DNA of 64,000 nucleotides, taken from positions 1 through 64,000 of the forward strand of contig CAJJAY010000018.1 of NCBI GenBank assembly GCA_905182285.1, read 5' to 3'. The position numbers and the translations under genes were made by a program. Positions 9,036 through 18,344 of the stretch are shown in pieces. The stretch's first letter is position 1. Every line of letters starts with the position of its first letter. The stretch comes from an uncultured Amylibacter sp. GTDB taxonomy: Bacteria; Pseudomonadota; Alphaproteobacteria; Rhodobacterales; Rhodobacteraceae. The notes beneath the pieces are model-generated. The model worked only from the letters and a program-made list of their open reading frames with translations. It did not search any database and was not told the origin of the DNA.

Positions 9036-9646
9036 TGTTATCTGTAGGTTTAACGGGTTTTTTCACCTCGTTGTCTCTTATTCTTGCTATCGGCGCTCAA
9101 AATACAATGCTGTTACGTCAAGGTCTATCCAAACAACATATATTCTGGGCTTGTATTTTTTGTAGCATTAGCGATGCAATATTAATTATTTTTGGAATAT
9201 TTGGCTTTGATTTTGCTGTAAATAAAATACCAAAATTACCTTTTATATTAACCCTAGGTGGAATAATTTTTTTAATATTATATGGAACTAAACGTTTATG
9301 GGCTGCTTATCTTGGCGCATATAGTGTAGAAATAAATGGTGAACCAAAGTCACTCTTTAGTGTTTTAACAAGTTTAGCAGCTGTAACTTGGCTTAATCCA
9401 CATGTGTATTTAGATACTATGGTTCTTCTTGGAGCAATATCTGTACAATATGATAAATTATCTGAAAAAATAATTTTTGCTTTTTTTGCTGCTAGTGCAT
9501 CATTTATATTTTTCTTCAGCTTGGGCTATGGAGCAAAATTACTTGCTCCATATTTTAAATCAATAAAGGTATGGACCTTTCTTGATATAGCGATTGCATT
9601 TATTATGTATGCAATCGCATTTGGTTTATTTAGATCCTTGCAATGA
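9035..9646 (+). CDS. LysE/ArgO family amino-acid exporter
   Basis: A 203-residue inner-membrane protein with about six hydrophobic segments and the family start GFFTSLSLILAIGAQNTMLL, where AIGAQN is the LysE/ArgO signature. A later AAVTWLNPHVYLDTMVLLG also fits ArgO. These exporters move basic amino acids (Lys, Arg) out of the cell. The start overlaps the DUF502 stop by one base. Only 6 bp separates its stop from that of the convergent YejA-like gene. Substrate is inferred from family only; no LysG/ArgP-type regulator is adjacent. Confidence 0.85.
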   Translation: MLSVGLTGFFTSLSLILAIGAQNTMLLRQGLSKQHIFWACIFCSISDAILIIFGIFGFDFAVNKIPKLPFILTLGGIIFLILYGTKRLWAAYLGAYSVEINGEPKSLFSVLTSLAAVTWLNPHVYLDTMVLLGAISVQYDKLSEKIIFAFFAASASFIFFFSLGYGAKLLAPYFKSIKVWTFLDIAIAFIMYAIAFGLFRSLQ

Positions 9647-9652
9647 TTATAG

Positions 9653-11476
9653 TTATTCAACCCACCAAACATCGGGTAGGAAGCCAGTCCAATCACCGTA
9701 CATTGGCAATCTTTCAGGAAATTTCATAGTACTATCATGTGCTAATCTACTAACATTATCATAGCCAAATGGAACAACATACCTTCCTGCAGTTAAAATT
9801 CTATCTAATGCCTTTACCGCAGCAACAAATTCAGACTGATCAGTTGCGGTTAACATATGATCGATAAGAGGTTCAATTGCAGTATCTTTTGCGCCCATAT
9901 AATTCCTTGTGCCAGGTTCAGTTATACCTTTTGGGCCCCAATAAAGCTTCTGTTCATTCCCTGGTGATAATGACAACCACCATAGATTTGGCATCATATC
10001 AAAGTCATATGATTTTTTTCGTTCTCTAAATACAGCAGAATCTAATGATGCAATAGTTACATTAATTCCTAGGCGCTTTAATGAATCAACGTATATATTT
10101 GAAATTGCTTCGAGTTCAGAAGCATTATTCTGTAACATAATTTCTATTTCAAATATTTTACCATCTGAATTCTTTAAGAGACCATTATCTAAATTCCAAC
10201 CCGCTTCAGATAATAATTGCGTCGCTTTTCTTAATCCTTTTCTATTTCTTTTTCCATCACTTACTGGGTAGCTGTATCCTTCAAGTGCACCTGGAAGAAG
10301 ACTAGATTTATACTCTTCAAGCAATTCCTTGACACGACCACTAGCTGGCTCATGAGACATTCCCAGTTTTGAATTTGAAAAGAACGATCCATACCTAATT
10401 TTTGTACCCCCATAAACTTTCTCATTGAAGTTCTCATAATCAAAAGCTTGAATTAAGGCTTCCCTTACTCTCCAATCAGAAAATTTATTTTTTCTTGTGT
10501 TAATTGCTAGGCCCTTCATTCCTGATGGTCGCTTATGTGGAACAATAGATTTAATCGCTTTGCCAGAATTTATGCGATCAAAATTATAATTATTTTCCCA
10601 CTTGGAGCCATTTCCTTCTCTATAATAGGAAATATCTCCTGCTTTAAAGGCCTCAAAAATAACATTACTATCTAAGTAATAATCATATCTCAATTCTGAA
10701 ATATTATGTCTTCCACGATTGAAAGCAATATCATTACCCCAATAATTTGGATTTTTCTTAAATTGAATAAATCTTCCTGCTTCGTATTTATCAATAACAT
10801 ATGGACCACTACCTGTAATTGGTTCCATACTACTAGTAGCAAAATCACGGTTATCAAAATCAGATTTTTTCAATATTGGTCGCAACCCTAGAATTAGTGG
10901 TAGCTCCTGATCACCACTATCCGAATAAAAACGAACTGATCGTTCACCTGTTTTCTCAACTCTTAAAACTTTACCCCAAGACCTTACATATCTGGGGTGA
11001 CCTACTGTTCCTAATGTTTCATATGACCAAATCACGTCTTCAATTGTTACCGGAGTATTATCTGAAAAACGCGCTTCTTTTCGAAGTGTAAATTCTACCC
11101 AATCTCTAGTCTCAGAAGTCTCAACTGATTCTGCTAAAAGACCATAAAGTGTAAACGGTTCATCATATGAACGCCCCAATAATGTCTCAAATGTATGTGC
11201 TTTTATCCCGTAAGGAGCTTTTCCTTTTAAAATAAATGGATTGAAAGAATCAAAGCCTCCCCTTTCGCCAAAAATCAATTTTCCACCTTGTGGGGCATTT
11301 GTATTGACATATGGTAGAGACACAAAATCTTGTGGTAAGTCTGGCTCTCCATACATAGCTATGCCATGTTTTGCATCTGCGAGAGTAGATGTACCAATAC
11401 AAATAGATAGTATTGATATAAATGCTTTAAGCTTAGAATGGTGTTTCATGAACGTATCATCTTTCATATGAATCAT
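9653..11476 (-). CDS. Periplasmic oligopeptide-binding protein, YejA-like (SBP family 5)
   Basis: A 607-residue extracytoplasmic solute-binding protein. An N-terminal signal peptide runs to about residue 35, with likely cleavage after LADA. The mature start KHGIAMYGEPDLPQDF is characteristic of the YejA group that binds oligopeptides and microcin-C-type compounds. The family-5 fold is seen in FNPFILKG, ARFSDNTPVTIEDV and GSGPYVIDKYEAG. No permease or ATPase gene (yejBEF) is in the window, so it must rely on components encoded elsewhere. I keep the start at 11476 because AGGA lies 8 nt upstream; an internal ATG at residue 10 would also give a good signal peptide. Confidence 0.85.
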   Translation of the reverse strand: MIHMKDDTFMKHHSKLKAFISILSICIGTSTLADAKHGIAMYGEPDLPQDFVSLPYVNTNAPQGGKLIFGERGGFDSFNPFILKGKAPYGIKAHTFETLLGRSYDEPFTLYGLLAESVETSETRDWVEFTLRKEARFSDNTPVTIEDVIWSYETLGTVGHPRYVRSWGKVLRVEKTGERSVRFYSDSGDQELPLILGLRPILKKSDFDNRDFATSSMEPITGSGPYVIDKYEAGRFIQFKKNPNYWGNDIAFNRGRHNISELRYDYYLDSNVIFEAFKAGDISYYREGNGSKWENNYNFDRINSGKAIKSIVPHKRPSGMKGLAINTRKNKFSDWRVREALIQAFDYENFNEKVYGGTKIRYGSFFSNSKLGMSHEPASGRVKELLEEYKSSLLPGALEGYSYPVSDGKRNRKGLRKATQLLSEAGWNLDNGLLKNSDGKIFEIEIMLQNNASELEAISNIYVDSLKRLGINVTIASLDSAVFRERKKSYDFDMMPNLWWLSLSPGNEQKLYWGPKGITEPGTRNYMGAKDTAIEPLIDHMLTATDQSEFVAAVKALDRILTAGRYVVPFGYDNVSRLAHDSTMKFPERLPMYGDWTGFLPDVWWVE

Positions 11477-11532
11477 TGAATTAATCCTATTGTAAGCTCC
11501 TTTTATAAAAATTCAATTTTTTACTTGGCCTA

Positions 11533-11560
11533 TTACACAGCTATAGTTTATAAGTGTAAT
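11533..11560 (+). promoter_or_regulatory. Candidate promoter for the small RNA
   Basis: TTACAC at 11533-11538 and TGTAAT at 11555-11560 are separated by 16 bp and would start transcription near 11567. The same bases also form a 7-bp inverted repeat (11532-11538 with 11554-11560), which may be an operator or chance. Confidence 0.45.
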
Positions 11561-11566
11561 ACTGCT

Positions 11567-11635
11567 CGATAGGTTTCTGCCTGTATGAAACCTGCCTCAA
11601 TACTTGGCGTCCTCTTTATGAGGACGCTTTTTTTT
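11567..11635 (+). ncRNA. Candidate trans-acting small RNA (about 70 nt)
   Basis: A strong plus-strand intrinsic terminator here has no plus-strand gene before it: the upstream gene runs the other way and starts at 11476. Between a plausible promoter and the terminator lies a stem AGGTTTC/GAAACCT (11571-11577 with 11587-11593) with loop TGCCTGTAT, then a single-stranded GCCTCAATACTT, then the terminator stem ending in eight T. Hairpin, unpaired linker and U-rich terminator are the usual shape of an Hfq-dependent small RNA, and hfq is in this window. The 5' end is estimated from the promoter. No protein-coding frame fits. Confidence 0.6.
11607..11635 (+). terminator. Strong rho-independent terminator of the candidate small RNA
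   Basis: GCGTCCTC (11607-11614) pairs perfectly with GAGGACGC (11620-11627) around a 5-nt loop and is followed by eight T (11628-11635). On the minus strand there is no T run, so it acts on plus-strand transcripts only. Confidence 0.9.
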
Positions 11636-11700
11636 ATTTAAATTACTAAAATTTTAATAAAAATATTTAATTTTATATGTATTTATATTATGCATTAAGG

Positions 11701-12180
11701 ATGAATATTCTTGTATTATGCACTGGCAACTCAGCTCGCTCTATTCTTCTTGAAGCTATTTTAAACAATCTAAGCAATGGTCGTTTAAAAGCATACTCGG
11801 CTGGATCGAATCCAACTGGCATTGTTAATAAATACTCGATTTCACTATTAAAGAAAAAAGGCATTGAAAATAGTTCATTTTCTAAATCCTGGTTAACGTT
11901 TTCTAATAATTCAGAAATTAGAATGGATATAGTTATTACTGTTTGCGGCAATGCAAGAGATGAAGAATGCCCATATTGGCCTGGAAATCCACTAAGAACA
12001 CATTGGGGGGTTTATGATCCAGCAGATGTATCAGGAACAGATTTAGAAAAGGAAAAAGCATTTAGAGATGTATATAATATACTAAATAACCGAGCAAAAG
12101 CATTTTTAAATCTTAACTTTGAAAATATGAGTTTAAAAGAAATACAAAAGAATTTGAACAAAATTAGTGAGATAGAATAA
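11701..12180 (+). CDS. arsC: Arsenate reductase, LMW-phosphatase/thioredoxin-coupled type
   Basis: Reduces arsenate to arsenite with a Cys cascade on a low-molecular-weight tyrosine-phosphatase fold. With the start at 11701 the protein has 159 residues. The P-loop CTGNSAR places the nucleophile at Cys7, the redox cysteines are Cys82 and Cys90, and the general acid is in VYDPAD (Asp106). An open frame extends 8 codons further to 11677, but family members begin directly with MNILVLCTGN. No clear ribosome-binding site distinguishes the two. The aquaporin gene begins 1 nt after its stop, so the pair is one operon. No arsR is nearby. Confidence 0.88.
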   Translation: MNILVLCTGNSARSILLEAILNNLSNGRLKAYSAGSNPTGIVNKYSISLLKKKGIENSSFSKSWLTFSNNSEIRMDIVITVCGNARDEECPYWPGNPLRTHWGVYDPADVSGTDLEKEKAFRDVYNILNNRAKAFLNLNFENMSLKEIQKNLNKISEIE

Positions 12181-12181
12181 T

Positions 12182-12838
12182 ATGAATATGCGTGCATACT
12201 TTTCAGAATTTTTAGGTACAACAATATTATTATCTACAATAATCGGCTCTGGCATAATGGGTGAAACACTTGCAGATGGTAATACTGCAATTGCTTTGTT
12301 AGGAAATACAATTGCAACAGGGGCAATATTATTTGTCTTAATTACAGTATTTGGACCTATCTCTGGAGCACATTTTAATCCAGCAGTATCAATAGCTATG
12401 TTAATATCAAAAAAAATAACAAAGATAGATGCTGTTATTTATATAATACTTCAGATTATTGGTGCAGTTTTGGGTGTTTTAATTGCACATCTAATGTTTG
12501 AGTTACAGATATTTCAAATATCATTAAAGCTCAGGCAAGGTCCATCTCAAGGTTTTTCCGAAATAGTTGCTACATTTGGCTTAATAATCGTAATATTTGG
12601 TGGATTAAAAGTACGTCCAGATGCAGTGCCAGCACTTGTTGGCTTTTATATTACATCAGCATATTGGTTTACTGCATCAACAAGTTTTGCAAATCCCGCA
12701 GTAACATTAGCAAGATCACTTTCAAATACTTTTGCCGGAATTAATCCATCAAATATAGGAATGTTTATATTCTGTCAGTTTGTTGGAATGTTAATAGCTA
12801 TTATAGTCGTAAAATATATATTTTCATCAAAACAATAA
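12182..12838 (+). CDS. MIP-family aquaglyceroporin, probable arsenite channel (AqpS-like)
   Basis: A 218-residue channel with six membrane helices and both pore motifs: NPA at about 66-68 and 171-173, followed by the selectivity-filter Arg (NPAVTLAR). In Sinorhizobium meliloti an aquaglyceroporin AqpS paired with ArsC gives arsenate resistance by letting the arsenite produced by ArsC leave down its gradient. The same gene pair, 1 nt apart, supports that role here. It could also conduct glycerol or other small neutral solutes. No ArsB or Acr3 pump is present in the window. Confidence 0.85.
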   Translation: MNMRAYFSEFLGTTILLSTIIGSGIMGETLADGNTAIALLGNTIATGAILFVLITVFGPISGAHFNPAVSIAMLISKKITKIDAVIYIILQIIGAVLGVLIAHLMFELQIFQISLKLRQGPSQGFSEIVATFGLIIVIFGGLKVRPDAVPALVGFYITSAYWFTASTSFANPAVTLARSLSNTFAGINPSNIGMFIFCQFVGMLIAIIVVKYIFSSKQ

Positions 12839-12923
12839 TCGTGTAGTGGGTTTGAAATATACCTTACTAAAGACAATATTAATTCATTTTGATATTTAAT
12901 ATATCTATGAGGAATTCTAATAA

Positions 12924-13568
12924 ATGGCAAAAATTGATATAATATCTGATCCAATTTGCCCTTGGTGCTATATTGGTAAAACTCGCTTAGATCGAGCTTT
13001 AGAATTAAATCCAACCCATAACTTTATTATTGAGTGGCATCCGTTTCAGTTAAATCCAACTATGCCAAAAGATGGAATGGACAGAAGAGAGTATTTAGAA
13101 GCAAAGTTTGGCGGACAAAAGGAAGCAATAGAAGTCTACAGCAATATTGATAAGACCGCCACAGAAACCGGGTTATCATTAAATTTCGGAGGCATTAAGA
13201 GAACTCCAAATACGATTGACGCTCATAGATTAATACATTGGGCAGGAATTGAAGGTAGACAAAACTCAATTATTGATCGTTTATTTAAAGCCTATTTCCA
13301 AGAAGGTCGAGATATCTCTGAACATTCAGTTTTGACAAGAATTGCAAGTGCAGCCGGTATGGATCAAGATGTTGTTCGCAGTTTACTTAAAAGTGATGCA
13401 GACAAAGAGGATATTAAAGCTCGAGATACTGATGCAAGAAAAAGAGGTATTCAAGGTGTCCCAGCATTTGTGGTTGCAAATGAATATGTCATCCAAGGGG
13501 CTCAAACGATAGATATTTGGGATAATATAATTAAAGAGATTCAAGAAGTTATATCAAAGAATGGGTAA
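12924..13568 (+). CDS. DsbA-family oxidoreductase, FrnE-like
   Basis: A 214-residue thioredoxin-fold protein with the redox motif CPWC at residues 12-15 and the FrnE-type text DIISDPICPWCYIGKTRLD, WHPFQLNPTMP, and the late GIQGVPAFVVANEYVIQGAQ with its cis-Pro loop. There is no signal peptide, so it should be cytoplasmic. FrnE-like proteins have disulfide oxidoreductase activity, but native substrates are mostly unknown. Its last 8 nt overlap the start of the MFS transporter gene, suggesting coupled expression. It lies 85 bp after the aquaporin, so it may extend the arsC operon, although that is not certain. Confidence 0.88.
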   Translation: MAKIDIISDPICPWCYIGKTRLDRALELNPTHNFIIEWHPFQLNPTMPKDGMDRREYLEAKFGGQKEAIEVYSNIDKTATETGLSLNFGGIKRTPNTIDAHRLIHWAGIEGRQNSIIDRLFKAYFQEGRDISEHSVLTRIASAAGMDQDVVRSLLKSDADKEDIKARDTDARKRGIQGVPAFVVANEYVIQGAQTIDIWDNIIKEIQEVISKNG

Positions 13569-14766
13569 ACGCTTACCTATTGTAGAATTTGTTGCATTAA
13601 TTGCATTCCTATTTTCTTTAATAGCAATTGGCACGGATATGATGCTTCCGGCTTTAAATAATATTTCCATCGATTTAAATCTTAAACAAAATAATCATGC
13701 TCAGCTTATAATAACAATATTCTTACTTGGTACCGGATTAGGGCAATTGATTGCTGGGCCTATTTCAGACACTTATGGTCGTAAAGTTGTTTTATGCGTT
13801 GGGATATTTTTATTTATTACTGCAAGTATTCTTGCAATAATAACATCAAATTTTTCAATGCTTTTAGTAGCAAGATTTGTTCAAGGTTTGGGTATTTCAG
13901 CACCACGTGCCGCTGGTACAGCTATGGTTCGTGATTTATATAACGGCAGAAAATTAGCCCGTGTTATATCACTTGCTATGATGATCTTTGTTCTAGCCCC
14001 AGCAGTAGCGCCTCTAATGGGGCAATATTTAATGATAAATTTTGGTTGGCGTTCAATTTTTACAGCATGCACAATTGCAGGGTTAATAGCATTTTTATGG
14101 CTACTTATTAGACAAGAAGAAACTTTAAGTATTGAAAATCGACAACCTTTTCAAATGTTAAATTTAATTCAGGGGTATAAAACCACATTTACAAATAAAC
14201 GTGTAATTATATCAACGCTTGTACAAGCCCTAGTATTAGGAGGTTTATTCTCATACATAGCAAGTGCGCCTCAAATATTTATTTATTGGCTGAATGTTGA
14301 AACCAAATTTCCTATATATTTTTGTGGCATTGCATTTTTTGCAGCTTTTTCAAATATCTTAAATGCTTTATTGGTCGAAAAATTGGGAATGTGGTTTTTG
14401 TCAACATGTGCATGTGGTTTTAATATGGTATTTTCAATAATTACATTATGCGTGTTTTACTCTGAAATCATACCAAGTTCATATAATCTGTACATATTCA
14501 TAATATGGTCGTGTGTTTTATTATTTACCATGGCCTTGTCAGTTGGTAATCTTATGGCTCTCGCCATGGAACCTGTTGGTCACATTGCCGGTTTGGCATC
14601 CTCAATAATTGGATCAACATCAACGCTAATAAGTATAACAATTGCAATATTTATTGGCATGCTTTTTAATGGAACTGGATTACCCTTAATTTTTGGAGTT
14701 ACAATTTTAGCAATATTATCATTTGCGTTAAACATTAAAAATCCCAGGATAATAATCCAAGTTTAA
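13561..14766 (+). CDS. MFS drug-resistance transporter, Bcr/CflA type
   Basis: A 401-residue inner-membrane protein with about 12 hydrophobic helices. The first loop has the MFS motif GPISDTYGRKVVL, and the fifth helix region reads RAAGTAMVRDLYNGRKLARV, close to the Bcr/CflA signature. These proton antiporters export compounds such as bicyclomycin or chloramphenicol; the natural substrate is unknown. Its ATG lies inside the 3' end of the DsbA-like gene. The last 4 bp overlap the stop of mfd on the opposite strand. Confidence 0.87.
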   Translation: MGKRLPIVEFVALIAFLFSLIAIGTDMMLPALNNISIDLNLKQNNHAQLIITIFLLGTGLGQLIAGPISDTYGRKVVLCVGIFLFITASILAIITSNFSMLLVARFVQGLGISAPRAAGTAMVRDLYNGRKLARVISLAMMIFVLAPAVAPLMGQYLMINFGWRSIFTACTIAGLIAFLWLLIRQEETLSIENRQPFQMLNLIQGYKTTFTNKRVIISTLVQALVLGGLFSYIASAPQIFIYWLNVETKFPIYFCGIAFFAAFSNILNALLVEKLGMWFLSTCACGFNMVFSIITLCVFYSEIIPSSYNLYIFIIWSCVLLFTMALSVGNLMALAMEPVGHIAGLASSIIGSTSTLISITIAIFIGMLFNGTGLPLIFGVTILAILSFALNIKNPRIIIQV

Positions 14767-17700
14767 TTTATTTTTTTCGCCATAACAGCCAACTCTCGAG
14801 AGATAATATATGCTCCTTTAACTTTTTTGTCATCGTTCTCCCAATCGCGTAAAACAATCAATTTATTATCTTTTACTTTTGCAGTACCACGAGACTCTGC
14901 TAAATATTTTGCTAATCCTGAGGGATTATTAAATTTATCGCGATAAAATTGTATAACAGCTCCTTTTGGGCCGCTGTCCAATTTAGAAATTCCAGCAGCT
15001 CTACACATTCCTTTAATTCGTACAATCCGAAGTAACATATCAACTTCGCTAGGAAGTTTGCCAAATCTATCAATTAGTTCTGCAGCAAAAGCCTCTAATT
15101 CTATTTTTTTTACTAAGGATGATAATCTTCTATATAGCCCCAATCTTACATCAAGGTCAGGAACATATACCTCAGGAATTAATACAGGTACGCCTAGGTT
15201 TATTTGGGGTGACCAGGATCCATCATCTGTTAAACCTTCCATTTGACCAGATTTTATCTTAGCAATCGCATCTTCTAACATTTCTTGATAAAGTTCATAA
15301 CCAACTTCTCTAACATTACCAGATTGTTCTTCACCCAATATATTTCCTGCACCACGAATATCCAAATCTTGACTTGCCAGCATAAATCCAGCACCAAGAC
15401 TATCCAGAGATCCCAATACTCGAAGTCTCTTTATGGCTGCCGGTGTCAATTTTTGACGTGGCTTAGTAGTCAAATATGCATAAGCTCTAGTTTTAGATCG
15501 GCCAACTCTACCACGTATTTGGTAAAGTTGAGATAAACCAAACATATCAGCTCTATGGATTATAATTGTATTAGCTGTTGGAATATCTAAACCACTTTCA
15601 ACAATTGTAGTCGCTACAAGAATACCAAACTTACCGTCATAAAACTCGTTCATTCTATTATCTAATTCACCTGCAGGCATTTGACCGTGTGCTACAACAT
15701 GCTTTATTTCTGGCACCTGTTCTTCAATGAAAGCCTCAATTTCAGGAAGATCAGATATTCTTGGTACAACAAAAAAGCTTTGCCCACCCCTATAGTGCTC
15801 TCTTAATAGCGCTTCTCTTAATGTAACTGAGTCGAATTCGCTTACATATGTTCTTATAGCGAGGCGATCTATTGGTGGCGTTCCTATGATGGACAGTTCT
15901 CTTACACCAGAAAGAGATAGTTGTAGCGTTCTTGGTATTGGAGTAGCAGTTAGAGTCAATACATGAATATCTGATCTCAATTGCTTCAAGCGTTCTTTAT
16001 GACCAACACCAAACTTTTGTTCTTCATCAATAATTAATAATCCAAGGTTTGCAAATTTAATGTCCTTTGCTAGCAATGCATGTGTTCCAATTACAATTTC
16101 AACGGCACCTTCACGTAGAGCTTCACGGTTTTTTTTCATTTGAGAAGTAGAAACAAACCTTGAAAGTTGACTTACTCTAATATCAGTTCCTCTGAAACGC
16201 TCTTCAAAAGATTTAAAGTGTTGTCTCGCTAATAAAGTTGTTGGGGCAATAATAGCAACTTGTGTACCTGAATTGGCAGCAACAAATGCGGCACGCAATG
16301 CAACTTCAGTCTTACCAAAACCCACATCTCCACAAATCAACCGATCCATAGGCCTACCTGATGACATATCATTTACAACATCTTCAATAGCATTCATTTG
16401 GTCATCAGTTTCAGCATATGGAAACCGTGAACAAAATGCATTCCATTGATCTGGAGAGGCCTCCATCACTTCTGATTTTCGAAGGGCCCGCTCAGCTGCT
16501 ATTCTAAGCAATTTATCAGCCATTTCGCGTATGCGTTCTTTTAATTTTGATTTTTTAGCCTGCCAAGCACTTCCACCTAATCGGTCTAATAAGCCAGCCT
16601 CATGACCATACCTACTTAAAAGTTCTACATTTTCTACGGGCAAATATAATCTGTCATTGTTAGCGTACTCTAATAATAAGCAATCATGCGGTGCCCCTGC
16701 AGCCTTCACAGTTTCTAAACCACGATAGCGTCCAACTCCATGATCAACATGAACAACCAAATCATTAACTGATAAACTAGATGCTTCAGTTAAAAAATTC
16801 TTTGCACGTCTTTTTCTGTTATTTTTTCTGATTATTATATCACCAAGTACATCTTGCTCAGAAATTACTGTTAATCCCCTGGCCTCAAAGCCATGCTCCA
16901 AATGCCAAACAGCTAATGATATTGAACCAATTGATTTATCTATATCTTCCCACGATTTTATATTAACCATGCCAGACAAGCCTTGATCTTTTAATAGGCC
17001 AAAAAGTCTTTCACGAGCACCTTGAGAAAAAGATGCAATAATTATTGAAGATGATTTTCTTTTTTCAATGATATGTTTAGCAAACTCTTTAAATAAACTT
17101 ATTTCTTCGTTCTGTCTTTCAGGTGCAAAATTCCTACCTATTCGTGCCATCATGTCCAACGAATTTGGACCTGTTGGTTGTGGTAAGACTATAAGTTTTC
17201 TCTGCTCTCGATCTTTTATCATTTTAAGCAATACTTCAGGAGATATGTAAAGCAAGTTAGGATTTATTGGCTTATAAACAGTTTCTAATCGGTTCTTTGA
17301 CTTTAGAGCTTCCAATCTTGCTTCATGTTGATCATTAATTGCATCCCATCTACTGATGTGGATACTCTCAATATTTTCATCCATAAATAACACTGAATTG
17401 GGCAAATGATCAAAAATAGTTTCCATACCATCATGAAAATAAGGGGCCCAATGTTCGTAACCTTGATGCTTTCGGCCTGCACTAATAGCCTCATATAATG
17501 GATCGTCTAATCCAGCTGATCCAAATTCTTTTCGATAATTATTCCTGAAACGACTTATTGCATCATCATCTAAAATAACTTCTGTAACGGGTGCAAATTC
17601 CACGCGCTTTAAACTTTCTACTGTACGCTGGCTGATTGGGTCAAATCTTCGAGCAGATTCTAATTCATCGCCAAAAAGATCCATCCTTACTGGACCACTT

Positions 17701-18212
17701 TCTCCAGGTGGAAAAACATCAATAATTCCCCCCCGTATTGCATAGTCACCAGGTTCTGTAACCGTTGGAGTTTGCACAAAACCCATCCTAGAAAAATATA
17801 ATCTCAATTCTGGAACATTGATAGAGCGCCCTACAGTTGCAACAAAACTATTATTAGAAACAATAGTTCTTTTTGGAATATATTGGCTTATTGCAGCTAT
17901 TGTAGTCAGTAATATTATTGGTGCTTCAAAACCTGAAGATAATGCAGCGAGTGTCGCCATTCTTGCTGAGGCAACATCAGCGTTTGGAGATATTCTATCA
18001 TAGGGCAAACAATCCCAAGAAGGAAAATCAAATACTGGGGTATTTGGTGAAAAAAACCAAAGTGATTTGCGCATAAAATCTAATCGTTTGTCATCCCTAG
18101 CAACAAAAATAATAGATTTTTTCTTTTCATTTATAAAATTATATAAAATACTTGCATCAAAACCATCGGGAGCACCTGATAAGTTTATAATATTTTCTGA
18201 AAAAGTGTTCAT
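14763..18212 (-). CDS. mfd: Transcription-repair coupling factor
   Basis: Removes RNA polymerase stalled at DNA lesions and recruits UvrA. The 1149 residues contain the full set of Mfd domains: an N-terminal UvrB-like module (GAPDGFDASIL, FPSWDCLPYDR, GGIIDVFPPG), the RNA-polymerase-interaction region with LVVHVDHGVGRYRGLE, and the superfamily-2 translocase with P-loop GDVGFGKTEVALRAAF, the DEEQ box in IIDEEQKFGV, and VESGLDIPTANTIII. The C-terminal TRCF domain has INLGVPVLIPEVYV. Start and length are normal. It is transcribed alone, tail-to-tail with the MFS gene and head-to-head with hemB. Confidence 0.98.
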   Translation of the reverse strand: MNTFSENIINLSGAPDGFDASILYNFINEKKKSIIFVARDDKRLDFMRKSLWFFSPNTPVFDFPSWDCLPYDRISPNADVASARMATLAALSSGFEAPIILLTTIAAISQYIPKRTIVSNNSFVATVGRSINVPELRLYFSRMGFVQTPTVTEPGDYAIRGGIIDVFPPGESGPVRMDLFGDELESARRFDPISQRTVESLKRVEFAPVTEVILDDDAISRFRNNYRKEFGSAGLDDPLYEAISAGRKHQGYEHWAPYFHDGMETIFDHLPNSVLFMDENIESIHISRWDAINDQHEARLEALKSKNRLETVYKPINPNLLYISPEVLLKMIKDREQRKLIVLPQPTGPNSLDMMARIGRNFAPERQNEEISLFKEFAKHIIEKRKSSSIIIASFSQGARERLFGLLKDQGLSGMVNIKSWEDIDKSIGSISLAVWHLEHGFEARGLTVISEQDVLGDIIIRKNNRKRRAKNFLTEASSLSVNDLVVHVDHGVGRYRGLETVKAAGAPHDCLLLEYANNDRLYLPVENVELLSRYGHEAGLLDRLGGSAWQAKKSKLKERIREMADKLLRIAAERALRKSEVMEASPDQWNAFCSRFPYAETDDQMNAIEDVVNDMSSGRPMDRLICGDVGFGKTEVALRAAFVAANSGTQVAIIAPTTLLARQHFKSFEERFRGTDIRVSQLSRFVSTSQMKKNREALREGAVEIVIGTHALLAKDIKFANLGLLIIDEEQKFGVGHKERLKQLRSDIHVLTLTATPIPRTLQLSLSGVRELSIIGTPPIDRLAIRTYVSEFDSVTLREALLREHYRGGQSFFVVPRISDLPEIEAFIEEQVPEIKHVVAHGQMPAGELDNRMNEFYDGKFGILVATTIVESGLDIPTANTIIIHRADMFGLSQLYQIRGRVGRSKTRAYAYLTTKPRQKLTPAAIKRLRVLGSLDSLGAGFMLASQDLDIRGAGNILGEEQSGNVREVGYELYQEMLEDAIAKIKSGQMEGLTDDGSWSPQINLGVPVLIPEVYVPDLDVRLGLYRRLSSLVKKIELEAFAAELIDRFGKLPSEVDMLLRIVRIKGMCRAAGISKLDSGPKGAVIQFYRDKFNNPSGLAKYLAESRGTAKVKDNKLIVLRDWENDDKKVKGAYIISRELAVMAKKIN

Positions 18213-18344
18213 AAATTTGCATAACTTGAGCTAGATTTATGCGCAACCCCTACCCTTACAAAGCTACAAAATTAATTCATTAAAAAGATTGTATTTTAAT
18301 GTTAATAAAGGCTAAATCAATAAAATACTACAATAGAGGGTTTC

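Noticed and set aside
18213-18344. Operator or riboswitch before hemB
   Set aside because: The 132-bp gap has no stable stem or repeated element beyond AT-rich sequence and the hemB ribosome-binding site.
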